A DNA stretch of 64,000 nt from Streptomyces sp. SKN60 (GCF_026236535.1 NZ_JAHTMW010000004.1:124001-188000), one strand, 5' to 3'. Shown: positions 51,415 to 59,368, counted from the stretch's first letter. A program made the numbers and translations. The notes: generated by a model from the sequence alone, not told the origin.

Positions 51415-52497
51415 GTGCTGCTGTCGTCCCGCGAGCCGGCGCGTCGGACGTTCGACGGACGGACCGTGGTGATCACGGGTGCGAGCGCCGGGGTGGGCCG
51501 GGCCACCGCGCGTGCCTTCGGGGCGTGCGGGGCCCGGGTGGCGCTGCTCGCGCGGGGCCGGGTGGGGCTTGAGGCTGCGGCCGAGGAGGTGCGCCGGGCC
51601 GGTGGTCAGGCGCTGGTCGTGCCGGTGGACATGGCGGTGCCGTGGATGGTCGAGGAGGCCGCGGACCGCGTCGAGAGCCGCCTGGGTCCGGTGGACGTAT
51701 GGGTGAACGCGGCGTTCACGTCCGTCTTCGCGCCGTTCCTCGCCGCGGCTCCGGACGAGTTCGAGCGGGTCACGGACGTGACGTACCTCGGCTGCGTCAA
51801 CGGGACCCGGGCCGCGCTGCGGCGGATGCTGCCCCGGGACTCCGGCGCGGTCGTCCAGGTCGGCTCGGCCCTCGGCGAGGCCGCGGTGCCGCTGCAGGCG
51901 GCGTACTGCGGGGCCAAGCACGCGATCAACGGCTTCACCGCCTCCGTACGGATCGAACTCCTGCACCGGCACAGCCGGGTGGCGGTCACGCTGGTGCAGC
52001 TTCCGGCCGTGAACACCCCGCAGTTCTCGTGGGCGCTGTCCCGGCTGCCCCACCGGCCGCGCCCGGTGGCGCCGGTGTTCCAGCCGGAGGTCGCGGCCCG
52101 CGCCGTGCTGCACGCCGCGCGCCGGCCGCGGCGCAAGGAGTACCGGGTCGGGGCCTCGACGGCCGCGGCGGTGCTCGCCCACCGGGCGGTGCCCGGTCTC
52201 CTGGACCGCTACGTCGCCCGTACCGGTTACGCGTCCCAGCAGACGGGCGAGCCGTCGGGGGGCGAGGACCCGCACAATCTGTGGGCCCCGCTGGACGGGC
52301 CCGACGGACAGGACCACGGAGCCCATGGCGCCTTCGACGACGAGGCGGTCGCGCACTCGCCGTACGCGGCGCTGGCCCGTCATCCGGCGGTCACGGGCGC
52401 GGTGGCCGTGGGTGCGGCGGCGCTGGCGGCCCGGAGCCTGCACCCACGGCACGGGCGGCCCGGCGGCTCCGGCGCACGAGGCGGTGCATCGCGATGA
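51415..52497 (+). CDS. SDR-family oxidoreductase with C-terminal extension
   Basis: A 360-residue short-chain dehydrogenase. NAD(P) motif TVVITGASAGVGRATARAFGACGARVALLARG; active residues in VQVGSALGEA and the YxxxK form YCGAKHAINGF. The C-terminal 100 residues extend beyond an ordinary SDR and end with a hydrophobic Ala/Val-rich segment (AVAVGAAALAARSL), perhaps a membrane anchor. Substrate unknown. GTG start at 51415 (VLLSSREPARRTFDG). Stop overlaps the RhoGDI-like ATG (ATGA), indicating translational coupling and a functional link. Confidence 0.85.
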   Translation: MLLSSREPARRTFDGRTVVITGASAGVGRATARAFGACGARVALLARGRVGLEAAAEEVRRAGGQALVVPVDMAVPWMVEEAADRVESRLGPVDVWVNAAFTSVFAPFLAAAPDEFERVTDVTYLGCVNGTRAALRRMLPRDSGAVVQVGSALGEAAVPLQAAYCGAKHAINGFTASVRIELLHRHSRVAVTLVQLPAVNTPQFSWALSRLPHRPRPVAPVFQPEVAARAVLHAARRPRRKEYRVGASTAAAVLAHRAVPGLLDRYVARTGYASQQTGEPSGGEDPHNLWAPLDGPDGQDHGAHGAFDDEAVAHSPYAALARHPAVTGAVAVGAAALAARSLHPRHGRPGGSGARGGASR

Positions 52498-52976
52498 AGG
52501 CTTTCGAACTGGTGGACCTCTGCCTGCACACGGAGGATCTGGGGCGCCTCGACGTGGCCCTGTGGGACGGCGACGACGGGGAGGGTGGGGAGGGCGTGGA
52601 GCCCGTGGAGCTGCCGGAGGGCACGGTGATCAGCGTCGGACTCACGTTCCGGCTCGGCCGGGACATCGACGGGCTGACCTTCGAGGAGACCCGGGTCAGG
52701 GACGGGACGGTGGTCTCGACCGCGCGGACCGTGCTCGGCGGCTTCCGGACCGGTGGCCCGTACGAGGTACGGCTCCCGGCCGAGCGGCTGCCGCTGGGCC
52801 GGGCGCACTGCGGGGTGTACGTGGTGACCAGCCGTTTCACCGACGGCGCCGGCGACGGGCTGCTGACGCTGCGCCACCGGATGCGCCTGGTCCCCCAGCC
52901 GGCCCCGCACCCCGCGACGGATCCGCCGGCCGGTGAGGGGGCCGCACCCGGATCCGGCCCGACGTCGAAGGTCTGA
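52494..52976 (+). CDS. RhoGDI-fold protein (bacterial homologue of Rho GDP-dissociation inhibitor)
   Basis: A 160-residue protein resembling the immunoglobulin-like domain of eukaryotic RhoGDI. Lined up from memory: a LxLHT/xDLGRLDV strand, EGTVISVGLTFRLGRDIDGL against KEGVEYRIKISFRVNREIVS, then GGPYEVRLPAERLPLGRAHCGVYVVTSRFTDG against [31 protein letters not shown]. In animals this domain shields the prenyl tail of Rho GTPases. The N-terminal arm that binds switch regions is absent here. ATG overlaps the SDR stop. A disordered Pro/Gly tail ends the protein. Whether it binds an isoprenoid or lipid is unknown, but the coupled SDR makes a lipid-like ligand plausible. Confidence 0.78.
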   Translation: MKAFELVDLCLHTEDLGRLDVALWDGDDGEGGEGVEPVELPEGTVISVGLTFRLGRDIDGLTFEETRVRDGTVVSTARTVLGGFRTGGPYEVRLPAERLPLGRAHCGVYVVTSRFTDGAGDGLLTLRHRMRLVPQPAPHPATDPPAGEGAAPGSGPTSKV

Positions 52977-53147
52977 GCCCGGAAGCCGCTACTCCGGACC
53001 GGTGAGCCGTGCGGCCGCGGGCGGCGCGGGGCGGACCGCGGGGGTGGCGGGCGCGGTAGATCTGGCGGCCGGGACGGGCGGGGCCGCTCGCCCCTCGGGC
53101 CGGCCGTCGGGGCCGCAGGCTGCGGGTGACGAGGACGGGGAGGCGCC

Positions 53148-53612
53148 ATGGCACGGGCATCGGTGGAGGTGCTCGCCTGGTGGGTTCCGCTGGTCGCCCT
53201 CCAGATGCTGCTGATCGGTTCGGCGAGTTGGCCCGAGTTCGCGGTGGCGGCGGCCGGGGCGCTGCTCGCCGCGCTCGCCGCCCGCGCGGTGCGGGTGGCT
53301 GCCGGGGCGCGGCTCGGCGGCACCGCCGGGTGGGCGCACGCGCTGCTGATGTGGCCGGGGGCGCTGGTCGCCGACACCTGGCGGCTTGCCCGGGCGGTGG
53401 TCCGGACGCTGCGCGGGCACCGGGTCGTCGGCCGTTTCGTCACGGTCCGCTGGCGGGAGGGCACGGGTCCGGCGTGGGCGGGCGGGCTGCTGTCCACGAC
53501 GCCGGGCGCCTACGTGGTCGACCAGGGCCCGGAGCGCGCGGCGCTCGTGCACACCCTGCCCGGCGGGGCCGGTGCCCTGGAGACCGCGCTGACCGCCGGC
53601 GGTCGCGGGTGA
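53148..53612 (+). CDS. mrpE: Mrp-type antiporter subunit E
   Basis: A 154-residue membrane protein, two to three hydrophobic segments. MARASVEVLAWWVPLVALQMLLIGSASWPEF then RVVGRFVTVRWREGTGPAWAGGLLSTTPGAYVVDQGPE and LVHTL fit MnhE/MrpE, a small subunit needed for assembly of the antiporter. ATG has a GGGGAGG upstream. Opens the seven-gene operon that ends with the large subunit; GTGA overlap with the next gene. Symbol by family, not by species. Confidence 0.8.
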   Translation: MARASVEVLAWWVPLVALQMLLIGSASWPEFAVAAAGALLAALAARAVRVAAGARLGGTAGWAHALLMWPGALVADTWRLARAVVRTLRGHRVVGRFVTVRWREGTGPAWAGGLLSTTPGAYVVDQGPERAALVHTLPGGAGALETALTAGGRG

Positions 53613-53920
53613 CCGGCGCGAACCCCGCCGGGGAGTGGAACGGCTGGCTGATCGCCTTCGGGGTGCTCCTGGTCCTCGCTCTTCCGCCGGCGCTGCTGGC
53701 CGCCTGCCGGGGCACTCCCCCGGCGCGCCTTGCCGGGCTGAGTCTGACCGGCACGCTGGTCACGGTGATGCCGCTGCTCGCGGCGCGCGGGTTCGGCCGC
53801 GACGCGTACGGGGATCTCGGTCTGGTGCTCGCGGTGCTCGGCCCGGTGGGCGTGCTGGTGTTCGCCCGCTTCCTCGGCGGGTCGGAGTCGGAGGCTCGCG
53901 ACGGGGCCGGGAGGGGCTGA
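53609..53920 (+). CDS. mrpF: Mrp-type antiporter subunit F
   Basis: A 103-residue protein with three hydrophobic helices (NGWLIAFGVLLVLALPPALL, LTGTLVTVMPLLAARGF, LGLVLAVLGPVGVLVFARFLGG), the MnhF/MrpF layout. Starts at GTG overlapping the mrpE stop (GTGA). Membrane-embedded small subunit. Length matches the family. Confidence 0.82.
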   Translation: MTGANPAGEWNGWLIAFGVLLVLALPPALLAACRGTPPARLAGLSLTGTLVTVMPLLAARGFGRDAYGDLGLVLAVLGPVGVLVFARFLGGSESEARDGAGRG

Positions 53921-53921
53921 C

Positions 53922-54230
53922 GTGGACGCCCGTACGGTGTGCGCGGCCGTGCTGCTGACGGCCGGGGTCGCCGTGCTGCTGCTGGCGGTCCTGGCGCTGC
54001 AGGTGCTGCCCGGTCCGTACGCCCGGCTGCACGCCCTGTCGCCCGCCACCTCGCTCGGGGCGCCGCTGGTCCTCCTCGCGCTCGCGGTGGCCGAGGGGTC
54101 GGCCCGGCGGGCGGCGCCGCTGCTCGTGGTGGCGGTGCTCGTCGGTGTCGGGGGTGCGCTGACGGCCCCTGCCCTGGGCCGGTGCACCGCGCAGCACGAG
54201 GGGCGCATCCCCCGGAAGGACCCGCCGTGA
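53922..54230 (+). CDS. mrpG: Mrp-type antiporter subunit G
   Basis: A 102-residue protein with three transmembrane segments, including LLTAGVAVLLLAVLALQVLPGPYARLHALSPATSLGAPLVLLALAV; the PGPYARLHALSPATSLG part is the hallmark of MnhG/MrpG. Starts with GTG one base after the mrpF stop. Ends in a short basic tail (RIPRKDPP). Overlaps the next gene as GTGA. Confidence 0.85.
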   Translation: MDARTVCAAVLLTAGVAVLLLAVLALQVLPGPYARLHALSPATSLGAPLVLLALAVAEGSARRAAPLLVVAVLVGVGGALTAPALGRCTAQHEGRIPRKDPP

Positions 54231-54541
54231 CGGGCGCGGTCCCGAACCCGGCCGAGGTGTTCGCCGCCGTGGCCGTGGTGCTCGCGGCCGCGGTCGCGAC
54301 CGCGGCGGCCCGTACGCGTGATCCGGTGCGGCAGGCGGTGGTGCTCAGCGCCCTCGGCCTGGTCCTGTCGGTGCTGTTCCTGCTGGTCCAGGCTCCGGAT
54401 GTGGCGCTGAGCCAGCTGGCGGTCGGCTCCGCGATCACGCCGCTGCTCATCCTGCTCACGGTACGGGCGATCCGGCGCCGGGCGGCCCAGCAGACCGGGC
54501 GGAAACCGGAGGGCGGCAAGGGCTCGGGGGGCGGAGGGTGA
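54227..54541 (+). CDS. DUF4040 / MbhD-like antiporter subunit (MrpA C-terminal equivalent)
   Basis: A 104-residue membrane protein with three helices: EVFAAVAVVLAAAVATAAA, QAVVLSALGLVLSVLFLLVQAPDVALSQLAVGSAITPLLILLTVRAI. The QAPDVALSQLAVGSAITPLLIL segment is the DUF4040 / MbhD motif that in ordinary Mrp systems is the C-terminal part of MrpA. Here it is a separate gene, as in archaeal Mbh modules. Start GTG overlaps the mrpG stop; stop overlaps the next start. Confidence 0.85.
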   Translation: MTGAVPNPAEVFAAVAVVLAAAVATAAARTRDPVRQAVVLSALGLVLSVLFLLVQAPDVALSQLAVGSAITPLLILLTVRAIRRRAAQQTGRKPEGGKGSGGGG

Positions 54542-55263
54542 GCCGCGCGGCCCGGGTGCGGCTGTTCTGGGCGGCGGCGCTGCTCTTCGCCGCCGGGTAC
54601 GCCGTCGCCTGCCTGGAACTGCCGCCGCTGGGCGGCCCGTTCCATCCGTACGGCGAGCGGGCGGTCGCGGCCGCGCTCGGGCGGCGTACGGCGAACACGG
54701 TCTCCTCGGTCAACTTCGACCTGCGCGGATTCGACACGCTGGGCGAGGAGTTCGTGCTGTTCACGGCCGCGCTGGGGGCCGTACTGCTGCTGCGCAGGAC
54801 CCGGGACGAGCACGTCTCGGCGCCGCGCCCCGGGCGGGTGCTGCCGACGGTCCGGCTGGCCGGCACGGTACTGCTGCCCGTCGTCCTCGTGACCGGTGTC
54901 TCTGTGGTGGCGCACGGGCAGTTGACGCCGGGCGGCGGCTTCCAGGGCGGCGTGGTCCTCGCCACGGGTCTGCACCTGGCGTATCTCGCGGCCGACTACC
55001 GGGTGCTGCGGAGGGTGCGGCCGCGGGCCGTCCTGGAGGTCGCCGAGGCGGTGGCGGCCGGGGGGTTCGCGCTGCTCGGCCTGATCGGTCTGGTGCGGGC
55101 CGGGGCGTTCCTGGAGAACGTGCTGCCGCTCGGCACCTTCGGCGAACTGGCCTCCGGCGGCCAGGTGCCCGTACTCAACGCCTCGGTGGGCCTGGAGGTC
55201 GCCTCGGCGCTCGTGGTCGTGCTCGCCGGCTTCATCGACCAGGCCCTGGAGATCGAGTCCTGA
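54538..55263 (+). CDS. MbhE-MrpB fused antiporter subunit
   Basis: A 241-residue membrane protein. Residues 1-85 (YGERAVAAALGRRTANTVSSVNFDLRGFDTLGEEFVLFTAALGAVLLLR) match MbhE, the piece following MbhD; residues 95-241 (LAGTVLLPVVLVTGVSVVAHGQLTPGGGFQGGVVLATGLHLAYLAADYRVLR and the final helices) are MrpB/MnhB. A single frame joins them. In Mrp systems MbhE-like sequence is the very end of MrpA, so the gene boundaries differ from the canonical operon. Followed without gap by the next subunit (1-base overlap). Confidence 0.85.
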   Translation: MSRAARVRLFWAAALLFAAGYAVACLELPPLGGPFHPYGERAVAAALGRRTANTVSSVNFDLRGFDTLGEEFVLFTAALGAVLLLRRTRDEHVSAPRPGRVLPTVRLAGTVLLPVVLVTGVSVVAHGQLTPGGGFQGGVVLATGLHLAYLAADYRVLRRVRPRAVLEVAEAVAAGGFALLGLIGLVRAGAFLENVLPLGTFGELASGGQVPVLNASVGLEVASALVVVLAGFIDQALEIES

Positions 55264-55616
55264 TGCCCTTCCTGTCCGCTCTGCCGTACCTGGCCGCCGG
55301 ATGGATGCTCCTGGTCGGTATGCACGGCCTGGTCACCAGCCGGAACGCGGTGCACGCGGTCGGCTGTCTGACGGTCGTGCAGTCCGGCACGTACGTCCTG
55401 CTGCTCGCCGTCGGCTACCGGCGCGGCGGCACCGCGCCGTACTTCACGGACATCCCGGCCGGGACTCCCGTGGTGGATCCGGTCGCCCAGGCGCTCACGC
55501 TGACCGACGTGGTCGTCGGCGCCGCCCTCACCGCCCTGCTGCTCGCGCTCGTGCTGCAGACCGCCAAGCGGCACGGCACCACCGACCCCGACGCCCTCAC
55601 CGGGCTGCGGGGCTGA
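55263..55616 (+). CDS. mrpC: Mrp-type antiporter subunit C (NuoK-like)
   Basis: A 117-residue three-helix protein homologous to complex-I NuoK: LPYLAAGWMLLVGMHGLVTSRNAVHAVGCLTVVQSGTYVLLLAVGYRRG, then PVVDPVAQALTLTDVVVGAALTALLLALVLQTAKRHG, with the conserved DPVAQALTLTDVVVG motif. Overlaps the previous gene by one base. Length normal. Confidence 0.9.
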   Translation: MPFLSALPYLAAGWMLLVGMHGLVTSRNAVHAVGCLTVVQSGTYVLLLAVGYRRGGTAPYFTDIPAGTPVVDPVAQALTLTDVVVGAALTALLLALVLQTAKRHGTTDPDALTGLRG

Positions 55617-55631
55617 CCCCTCAGGACCCGT

Positions 55632-57524
55632 GTGACCGTCTCTCTGGCCGCCTCCCCGGCCGCCTCCGAGCTCCTCCCGCTGGCCGTCGCCTGCCCGCTG
55701 ACCGGGGCCGCGCTGCTCGCCGTGCTCGGTCGCCGGCTGCCGCGCTCCGGCACCGACGCGCTCGCCACCGCGTGGGCGGCGGGGCAGCTCGCTCTGGTCT
55801 GGTGGCTGGCCGCCGCGACGGGCGGCGCGGGCCGGACGGTCACCTGGGTGGGCGGCTGGACTCCGGTCGAGGGCCGCAGCGTCGGCATCGTCCTCGTCGC
55901 CGACGGCCTCGGGCTCGGCCTCGCGGTCCTGGTGGCGCTGCTCGTACTCGCCGCGCTCGGCTACGCCTGGCGGTACTTCGAGGAGCCGGAGCGCGCCCGG
56001 GGGCACGGCGGCGGCTTCCCGGCGCTGCTGCTGCTCTTCGAGGCGGGGACCACGGGGTTCGCGCTGACCGGTGATCTGTTCAACGCGTTCGTGTTCTTCG
56101 AGCTGATGGGGGTGGCGGGGTACGCCCTGACGGGGTACCGGGTCGAGGAGCCGCGGCCCCTGCAGGGGGCGTTGGCGTTCGCCGTGACCGGTTCGCTGGC
56201 CGGTTATCTGGCCCTGGTCGGGGTCGGGTTGCTGTACGCGCGGACGGGCGAGCTCTCGTTCGCCGGGATCGCGCGGGAGCTGGCCGGGCAGCCCGCCGAC
56301 GCCCTCGTCACCACGGCCGCCGCCCTGCTCTGCTGCGCCATGCTCGTGAAGGCGGCGGCGGTCCCCTTCCACTTCTGGCTGCCGGACGCGCACGCGGAGG
56401 CGCCGACCCCGGTCTGCCTGCTGCTCTCGGGGGTGATGGTCGAGCTGGGCCTGTACGGGCTGCTGCGGGTGTACCTCACCGTCTTCTCCGGGACCGGCGG
56501 GGTCCCGCACGAGGTGATGCGGGGCACGCTGATCGCGGTGGGCACCGTGACGGCGCTGACCGGTGCGCTGCTGTGCTGGCAGCAGCGGCATCTGAAGCGG
56601 CTGCTCGCCTTCTCCACGGTCGGGCACATGGGCCTGTTCCTGTGCGGTGCGGGGCTGCTCGACGCGGAGGCGACGGCCGGCACGGCGCTGTACGTGGCGG
56701 GGCACGCCGGTGTGAAGGGCCCGCTGTTCTGTCTGGCCGGGGTGCTGCTCGACCGGCATGCCTCGGTCGACGAGCACGGGTTGTGGGGGCGGGCGCGGGA
56801 CATGCCGCTGGTGGGGGTGCTGTTCGCGGTGGGCGGGTGCGCGCTGGCCGGGCTTCCGCCGTTCGGCACGGGGCTCGGCAAGTCGCTGGTGGAACACGCG
56901 GCGCACGAAGACCCGTGGCTGGTGGCGCTGTTCGTCCTTGTACCGGCGGTCACGGCGGGTGCGGTGCTGCGGGCCGCGGCGCGCGTGTTCGCGGGCGCCG
57001 GGACGAAGCCCCGGGAGCGGCACTCGGGCGCGGAGACGACCGGCGCAGGTGAGGAGCCGGAGGTGAGCGGTCCGCGCCGGGAGGTGCCGCGGCCGATGCT
57101 GGTGGTGCCGGCGGTGCTGCTCGCGGGTGCGCTGGCGGTGGGTCTGGTGCCGGCGCTGTGGCGTTATGTGGCGGCGGGCTCGGTGCTCTTCCACGATCCG
57201 GCGGGGTACGGGGCGGCGGTGACCGGTGTCCCGGGCGGCGGCGGCACGGGTACGGCGCCGCCGCCCGAGGTGGCGTGGTCGCTGCCGGGCATCCTGTTCG
57301 GACTCCTTTCGACGGCCCTGGCGGCCGGCTGCGCGGCCGGGGCGCTGTGGGGCCCGGCGTTGCACGGCCGGCTCGCCCGCACGGCGCGGGCCGGCGCGGA
57401 CGCCGTGGACCGGACGGTGGTCCTGGCCGTGCGGCGGCAGCATTCGGGGCACGTGGGCGACTACGTGGCCTGGCTGCTCGCCGGACTCGCCGCGCTGACC
57501 GCCGTGTTCGCGCTGTGGGGATAG
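55632..57524 (+). CDS. mrpD: Mrp-type antiporter large subunit (NuoM/MrpD-like)
   Basis: A 630-residue proton-translocating subunit with about 14 helices, similar to NuoM. Conserved Lys and His residues of the channel are in VKAAAVPFHFWLPDAHAEAPTPV and VAGHAGVKGPLFCLAGVLL; FSTVGHMGLFLCGAGLL is also seen. It is the only large antiporter subunit in the operon: no MrpA N-terminal (NuoL-like) gene precedes mrpE or follows. It ends in hydrophobic helices and a Gly-rich linker near 545-560. GTG start at 55632. Confidence 0.9.
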   Translation: MTVSLAASPAASELLPLAVACPLTGAALLAVLGRRLPRSGTDALATAWAAGQLALVWWLAAATGGAGRTVTWVGGWTPVEGRSVGIVLVADGLGLGLAVLVALLVLAALGYAWRYFEEPERARGHGGGFPALLLLFEAGTTGFALTGDLFNAFVFFELMGVAGYALTGYRVEEPRPLQGALAFAVTGSLAGYLALVGVGLLYARTGELSFAGIARELAGQPADALVTTAAALLCCAMLVKAAAVPFHFWLPDAHAEAPTPVCLLLSGVMVELGLYGLLRVYLTVFSGTGGVPHEVMRGTLIAVGTVTALTGALLCWQQRHLKRLLAFSTVGHMGLFLCGAGLLDAEATAGTALYVAGHAGVKGPLFCLAGVLLDRHASVDEHGLWGRARDMPLVGVLFAVGGCALAGLPPFGTGLGKSLVEHAAHEDPWLVALFVLVPAVTAGAVLRAAARVFAGAGTKPRERHSGAETTGAGEEPEVSGPRREVPRPMLVVPAVLLAGALAVGLVPALWRYVAAGSVLFHDPAGYGAAVTGVPGGGGTGTAPPPEVAWSLPGILFGLLSTALAAGCAAGALWGPALHGRLARTARAGADAVDRTVVLAVRRQHSGHVGDYVAWLLAGLAALTAVFALWG

Positions 57525-57666
57525 CCGACGGGCCGGCCCCGGTCCCGGCCGATGGACTCGACGACCGCGGGTGCCGATGCCGTACGCCCACTGGCTGCTC
57601 CGGTGCGCGCCATGGCCCGCATGAATGCCCGGAGCAGGGGCAGCGGCCGGGTGAGGGTTCCCCCAC

Positions 57667-58104
57667 ATGAGAGCGAGCACGGTCATGAACACCGCACGCG
57701 ATCTGATGACCCCCGACGCCACCTGCATCCGCTCGACCGAGTCCGTGGTCGACGCCGCCCGGAAGATGGCCGAACTCGACGTGGGCGCCCTGCCCATCTG
57801 CGGCCCGGACGAGCGGCTGAAGGGCATGCTCACCGACCGCGACATCGTCCTGAAGGTCGTCGCCCAGGGGATCGACCCGGCCCGCTGCACGGCCGGCGAC
57901 CTCGCCGGCGGCGACATCGTCACCGTGGGCGCGGACGACTCGGCCGACGACGTGCTGCGCGTGATGAGCGACCACCGCATCCGCCGGGTCCCGGTCATCG
58001 ACGGGCACGTCCTCGTCGGCATCATCGCCCAGGCCGACATCGCCCGCGACATGCCGGACCAGGAGGTGGGCGACCTGGTCGAGTCGGTCTCGGCAGCATC
58101 CTGA
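57667..58104 (+). CDS. CBS-domain protein
   Basis: A 145-residue protein composed of a CBS pair, nucleotide-binding modules that sense AMP/ATP or similar: ARDLMTPDATCIRSTESVVDAARKMAELDVGALPICGPDERLKGMLTDRDIVLKVV and IVTVGADDSADDVLRVMSDHRIRRVPVIDGHVLVGIIAQADIAR. Standalone CBS proteins are common in Streptomyces. ATG 57667 has a GAGGG nine bases upstream. No other partner visible; its stop is 8 bases before the first TetR-type operator. Confidence 0.92.
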   Translation: MRASTVMNTARDLMTPDATCIRSTESVVDAARKMAELDVGALPICGPDERLKGMLTDRDIVLKVVAQGIDPARCTAGDLAGGDIVTVGADDSADDVLRVMSDHRIRRVPVIDGHVLVGIIAQADIARDMPDQEVGDLVESVSAAS

Positions 58105-58112
58105 CACCATCG

Positions 58113-58170
58113 CTATGACACTCGTTATAGAAGGCTGTAACCTGGAGCCGTCTTATAACGAGTGTCATAG
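58113..58170. promoter_or_regulatory. Two inverted TetR-type operators (17-bp arms)
   Basis: CTATGACACTCGTTATA (58113-58129) and its exact reverse complement (58154-58170) face each other across 24 bases. Each arm is itself a partly palindromic TATAACGAxxGTCATA site, and the same word recurs twice at 59317-59368 upstream of the tetR gene and of the second tautomerase. Together they look like binding sites of the TetR regulator at 58698-59294. Confidence 0.85.
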
Positions 58171-58179
58171 GAGAGTGCC

Positions 58180-58656
58180 GTGACGATCATCACCGTGAAC
58201 ACCCCGACCGGGCGGCTGAACCCGGAACAGCGCCGGAAGCTGGCCGAGACCCTGACGGACGCCGTTCTCGTACCCGAGGTGGGACAGTTCGCACCGGCGG
58301 CGCGCGTCGGGTTCCAGGTGCACTTCGTCGAGCGCGAGCCCGACATGATGGCCATCGGCGGGCGGCTCCTCGCGGACCTGGGCCCCGACGCCGACGTCAT
58401 GGCGATCGACGTGGCCGTGATGGACGGCGACTGGCGCCAGGAGGTGAGGGCAGCCGTCATCGAGCGCATCCTCGGCGCGCTGGCCGAGAGCTGCGGCCTC
58501 GCGGAGCCGTCACCGGCCTGGTGGGTCAACTTCCGCGTGATCGACGAGGGCAGCTGGGGCTCTCGCGGCGGGGTGCTGTCGGTCCTCCCGCTCCTCGACA
58601 GCGGCGTGTTCACCGAGGAGAAGGCCAGGGCCGTCCGCGCCGCGCTCGGCGTCTGA
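58180..58656 (+). CDS. Tautomerase-superfamily-like protein 1
   Basis: A 158-residue soluble protein. MTIITVNTPTGRLNPEQRRKLAETLTDAVLVPEVGQFAPAARVGFQVHFVE has the N-terminal beta-strand, LxPEQRxxL helix and turn of the tautomerase/4-oxalocrotonate-tautomerase superfamily; two repeats can be imagined (residues 1-60 and 85-140). The catalytic Pro1 that follows the initiator Met in real tautomerases is missing, Thr instead, so activity in the usual way is doubtful. GTG start at 58180 just behind the operator pair. The function is not known. Confidence 0.6.
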   Translation: MTIITVNTPTGRLNPEQRRKLAETLTDAVLVPEVGQFAPAARVGFQVHFVEREPDMMAIGGRLLADLGPDADVMAIDVAVMDGDWRQEVRAAVIERILGALAESCGLAEPSPAWWVNFRVIDEGSWGSRGGVLSVLPLLDSGVFTEEKARAVRAALGV

Positions 58657-58697
58657 TCCGGACGCTCCGGACCTCGAAACCACCCCGCCGGCCCCGG

Positions 58698-59294
58698 TCA
58701 GTCACCGACGGCCGCCGCGATGAGGACCTGGAGCTGTGCGGCGGTGTGATCGAGGGGCTGCGTGCTGCGCTTGGCGCGGCACATGGCTACCGTGCCCTCG
58801 ACGGCGGCGACGACGAGGGTCGCGAGCTGCGCCGCCCGCTCGCCCCCGGCACCGTGGTCCCGCAGGGAGGCGGCGAGCAGGGTCTCCCACTGCTCGAAGA
58901 CCTCGGCCGCGGCGGCCAGGGCAGGCGGAACCTCGTCGGCCGGGGGCTCCTCGATGGCCACGGCCAGGACCGGGCAGCCGGCATGGAAGTCGCTGTCCAC
59001 GACGATCTTCCGCCACAGATCCAGGAAGGCCCGGAGTCCCGCGGCCGGCCCCGCCTCCAGCTCCTTGCGCAGGCTTCGGGCGACCCACTCCCCGGTGTGG
59101 CGGACGGCCTCGCCCGCCAGCTGCTGCTTGCCCTCCGGGAAGAAGTGATAGGTCGACCCGAGCGGCGCCTTGGCGTGCTTGGCCATCTCCCGGATGCTCG
59201 TGGCGCTCAGCCCGCGCCGGCTGATCATGTCGGCCGCTCCGGCCACGATCCGCTCGCGCGACGGCGCGTTCGCACTGCCCCTGGTCACCTGCAC
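58698..59294 (-). CDS. TetR-family regulator (LmrA/YxaF-like)
   Basis: A 198-residue repressor. Helix-turn-helix: AGAADMISRRGLSATSIREMAKHAKAPLGSTYHFFPEGKQQL (about 17-55). The C-terminal domain has DFHAGCPVLAVAIEEPP, reminiscent of the LmrA/YxaF group that binds aromatic ligands. The start is a GTG at 59294 or 59288. Its gene lies between two pairs of TATAACGAxxGTCATA-type operators, which favours autoregulation and control of both tautomerase genes. Stop is in a convergent layout with tautomerase 1. Confidence 0.92.
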   Translation of the reverse strand: MQVTRGSANAPSRERIVAGAADMISRRGLSATSIREMAKHAKAPLGSTYHFFPEGKQQLAGEAVRHTGEWVARSLRKELEAGPAAGLRAFLDLWRKIVVDSDFHAGCPVLAVAIEEPPADEVPPALAAAAEVFEQWETLLAASLRDHGAGGERAAQLATLVVAAVEGTVAMCRAKRSTQPLDHTAAQLQVLIAAAVGD

Positions 59295-59316
59295 ACCTCT
59301 TCCGAACTCCCCTGGA

Positions 59317-59333
59317 TATAACGACCGTCATAG
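59317..59333. promoter_or_regulatory. TetR-type operator, copy three
   Basis: TATAACGACCGTCATAG matches the 58154-58170 copy at 15 of 17 positions. It lies 22 bases upstream of the leftward tetR start, so it fits autoregulation. It shares the gap with the fourth copy 18 bases away. Confidence 0.8.
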
Positions 59334-59351
59334 TCTACCGTGAGCGCCGTC

Positions 59352-59368
59352 TATAACGATCGTCACAG
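59352..59368. promoter_or_regulatory. TetR-type operator, copy four
   Basis: TATAACGATCGTCACAG matches the consensus TATAACGANNGTCAYAG. It lies just upstream of the second tautomerase-like gene (start 59383), with GTCACAGGAG including the ribosome site. Confidence 0.8.

Noticed and set aside
54996..58052. Leftward open frame of 1018 codons across the antiporter operon
   Set aside because: Composition (Arg/Gln/His/Gly repeats) and lack of any family feature mark it as the antisense shadow of mrpB-mrpD.
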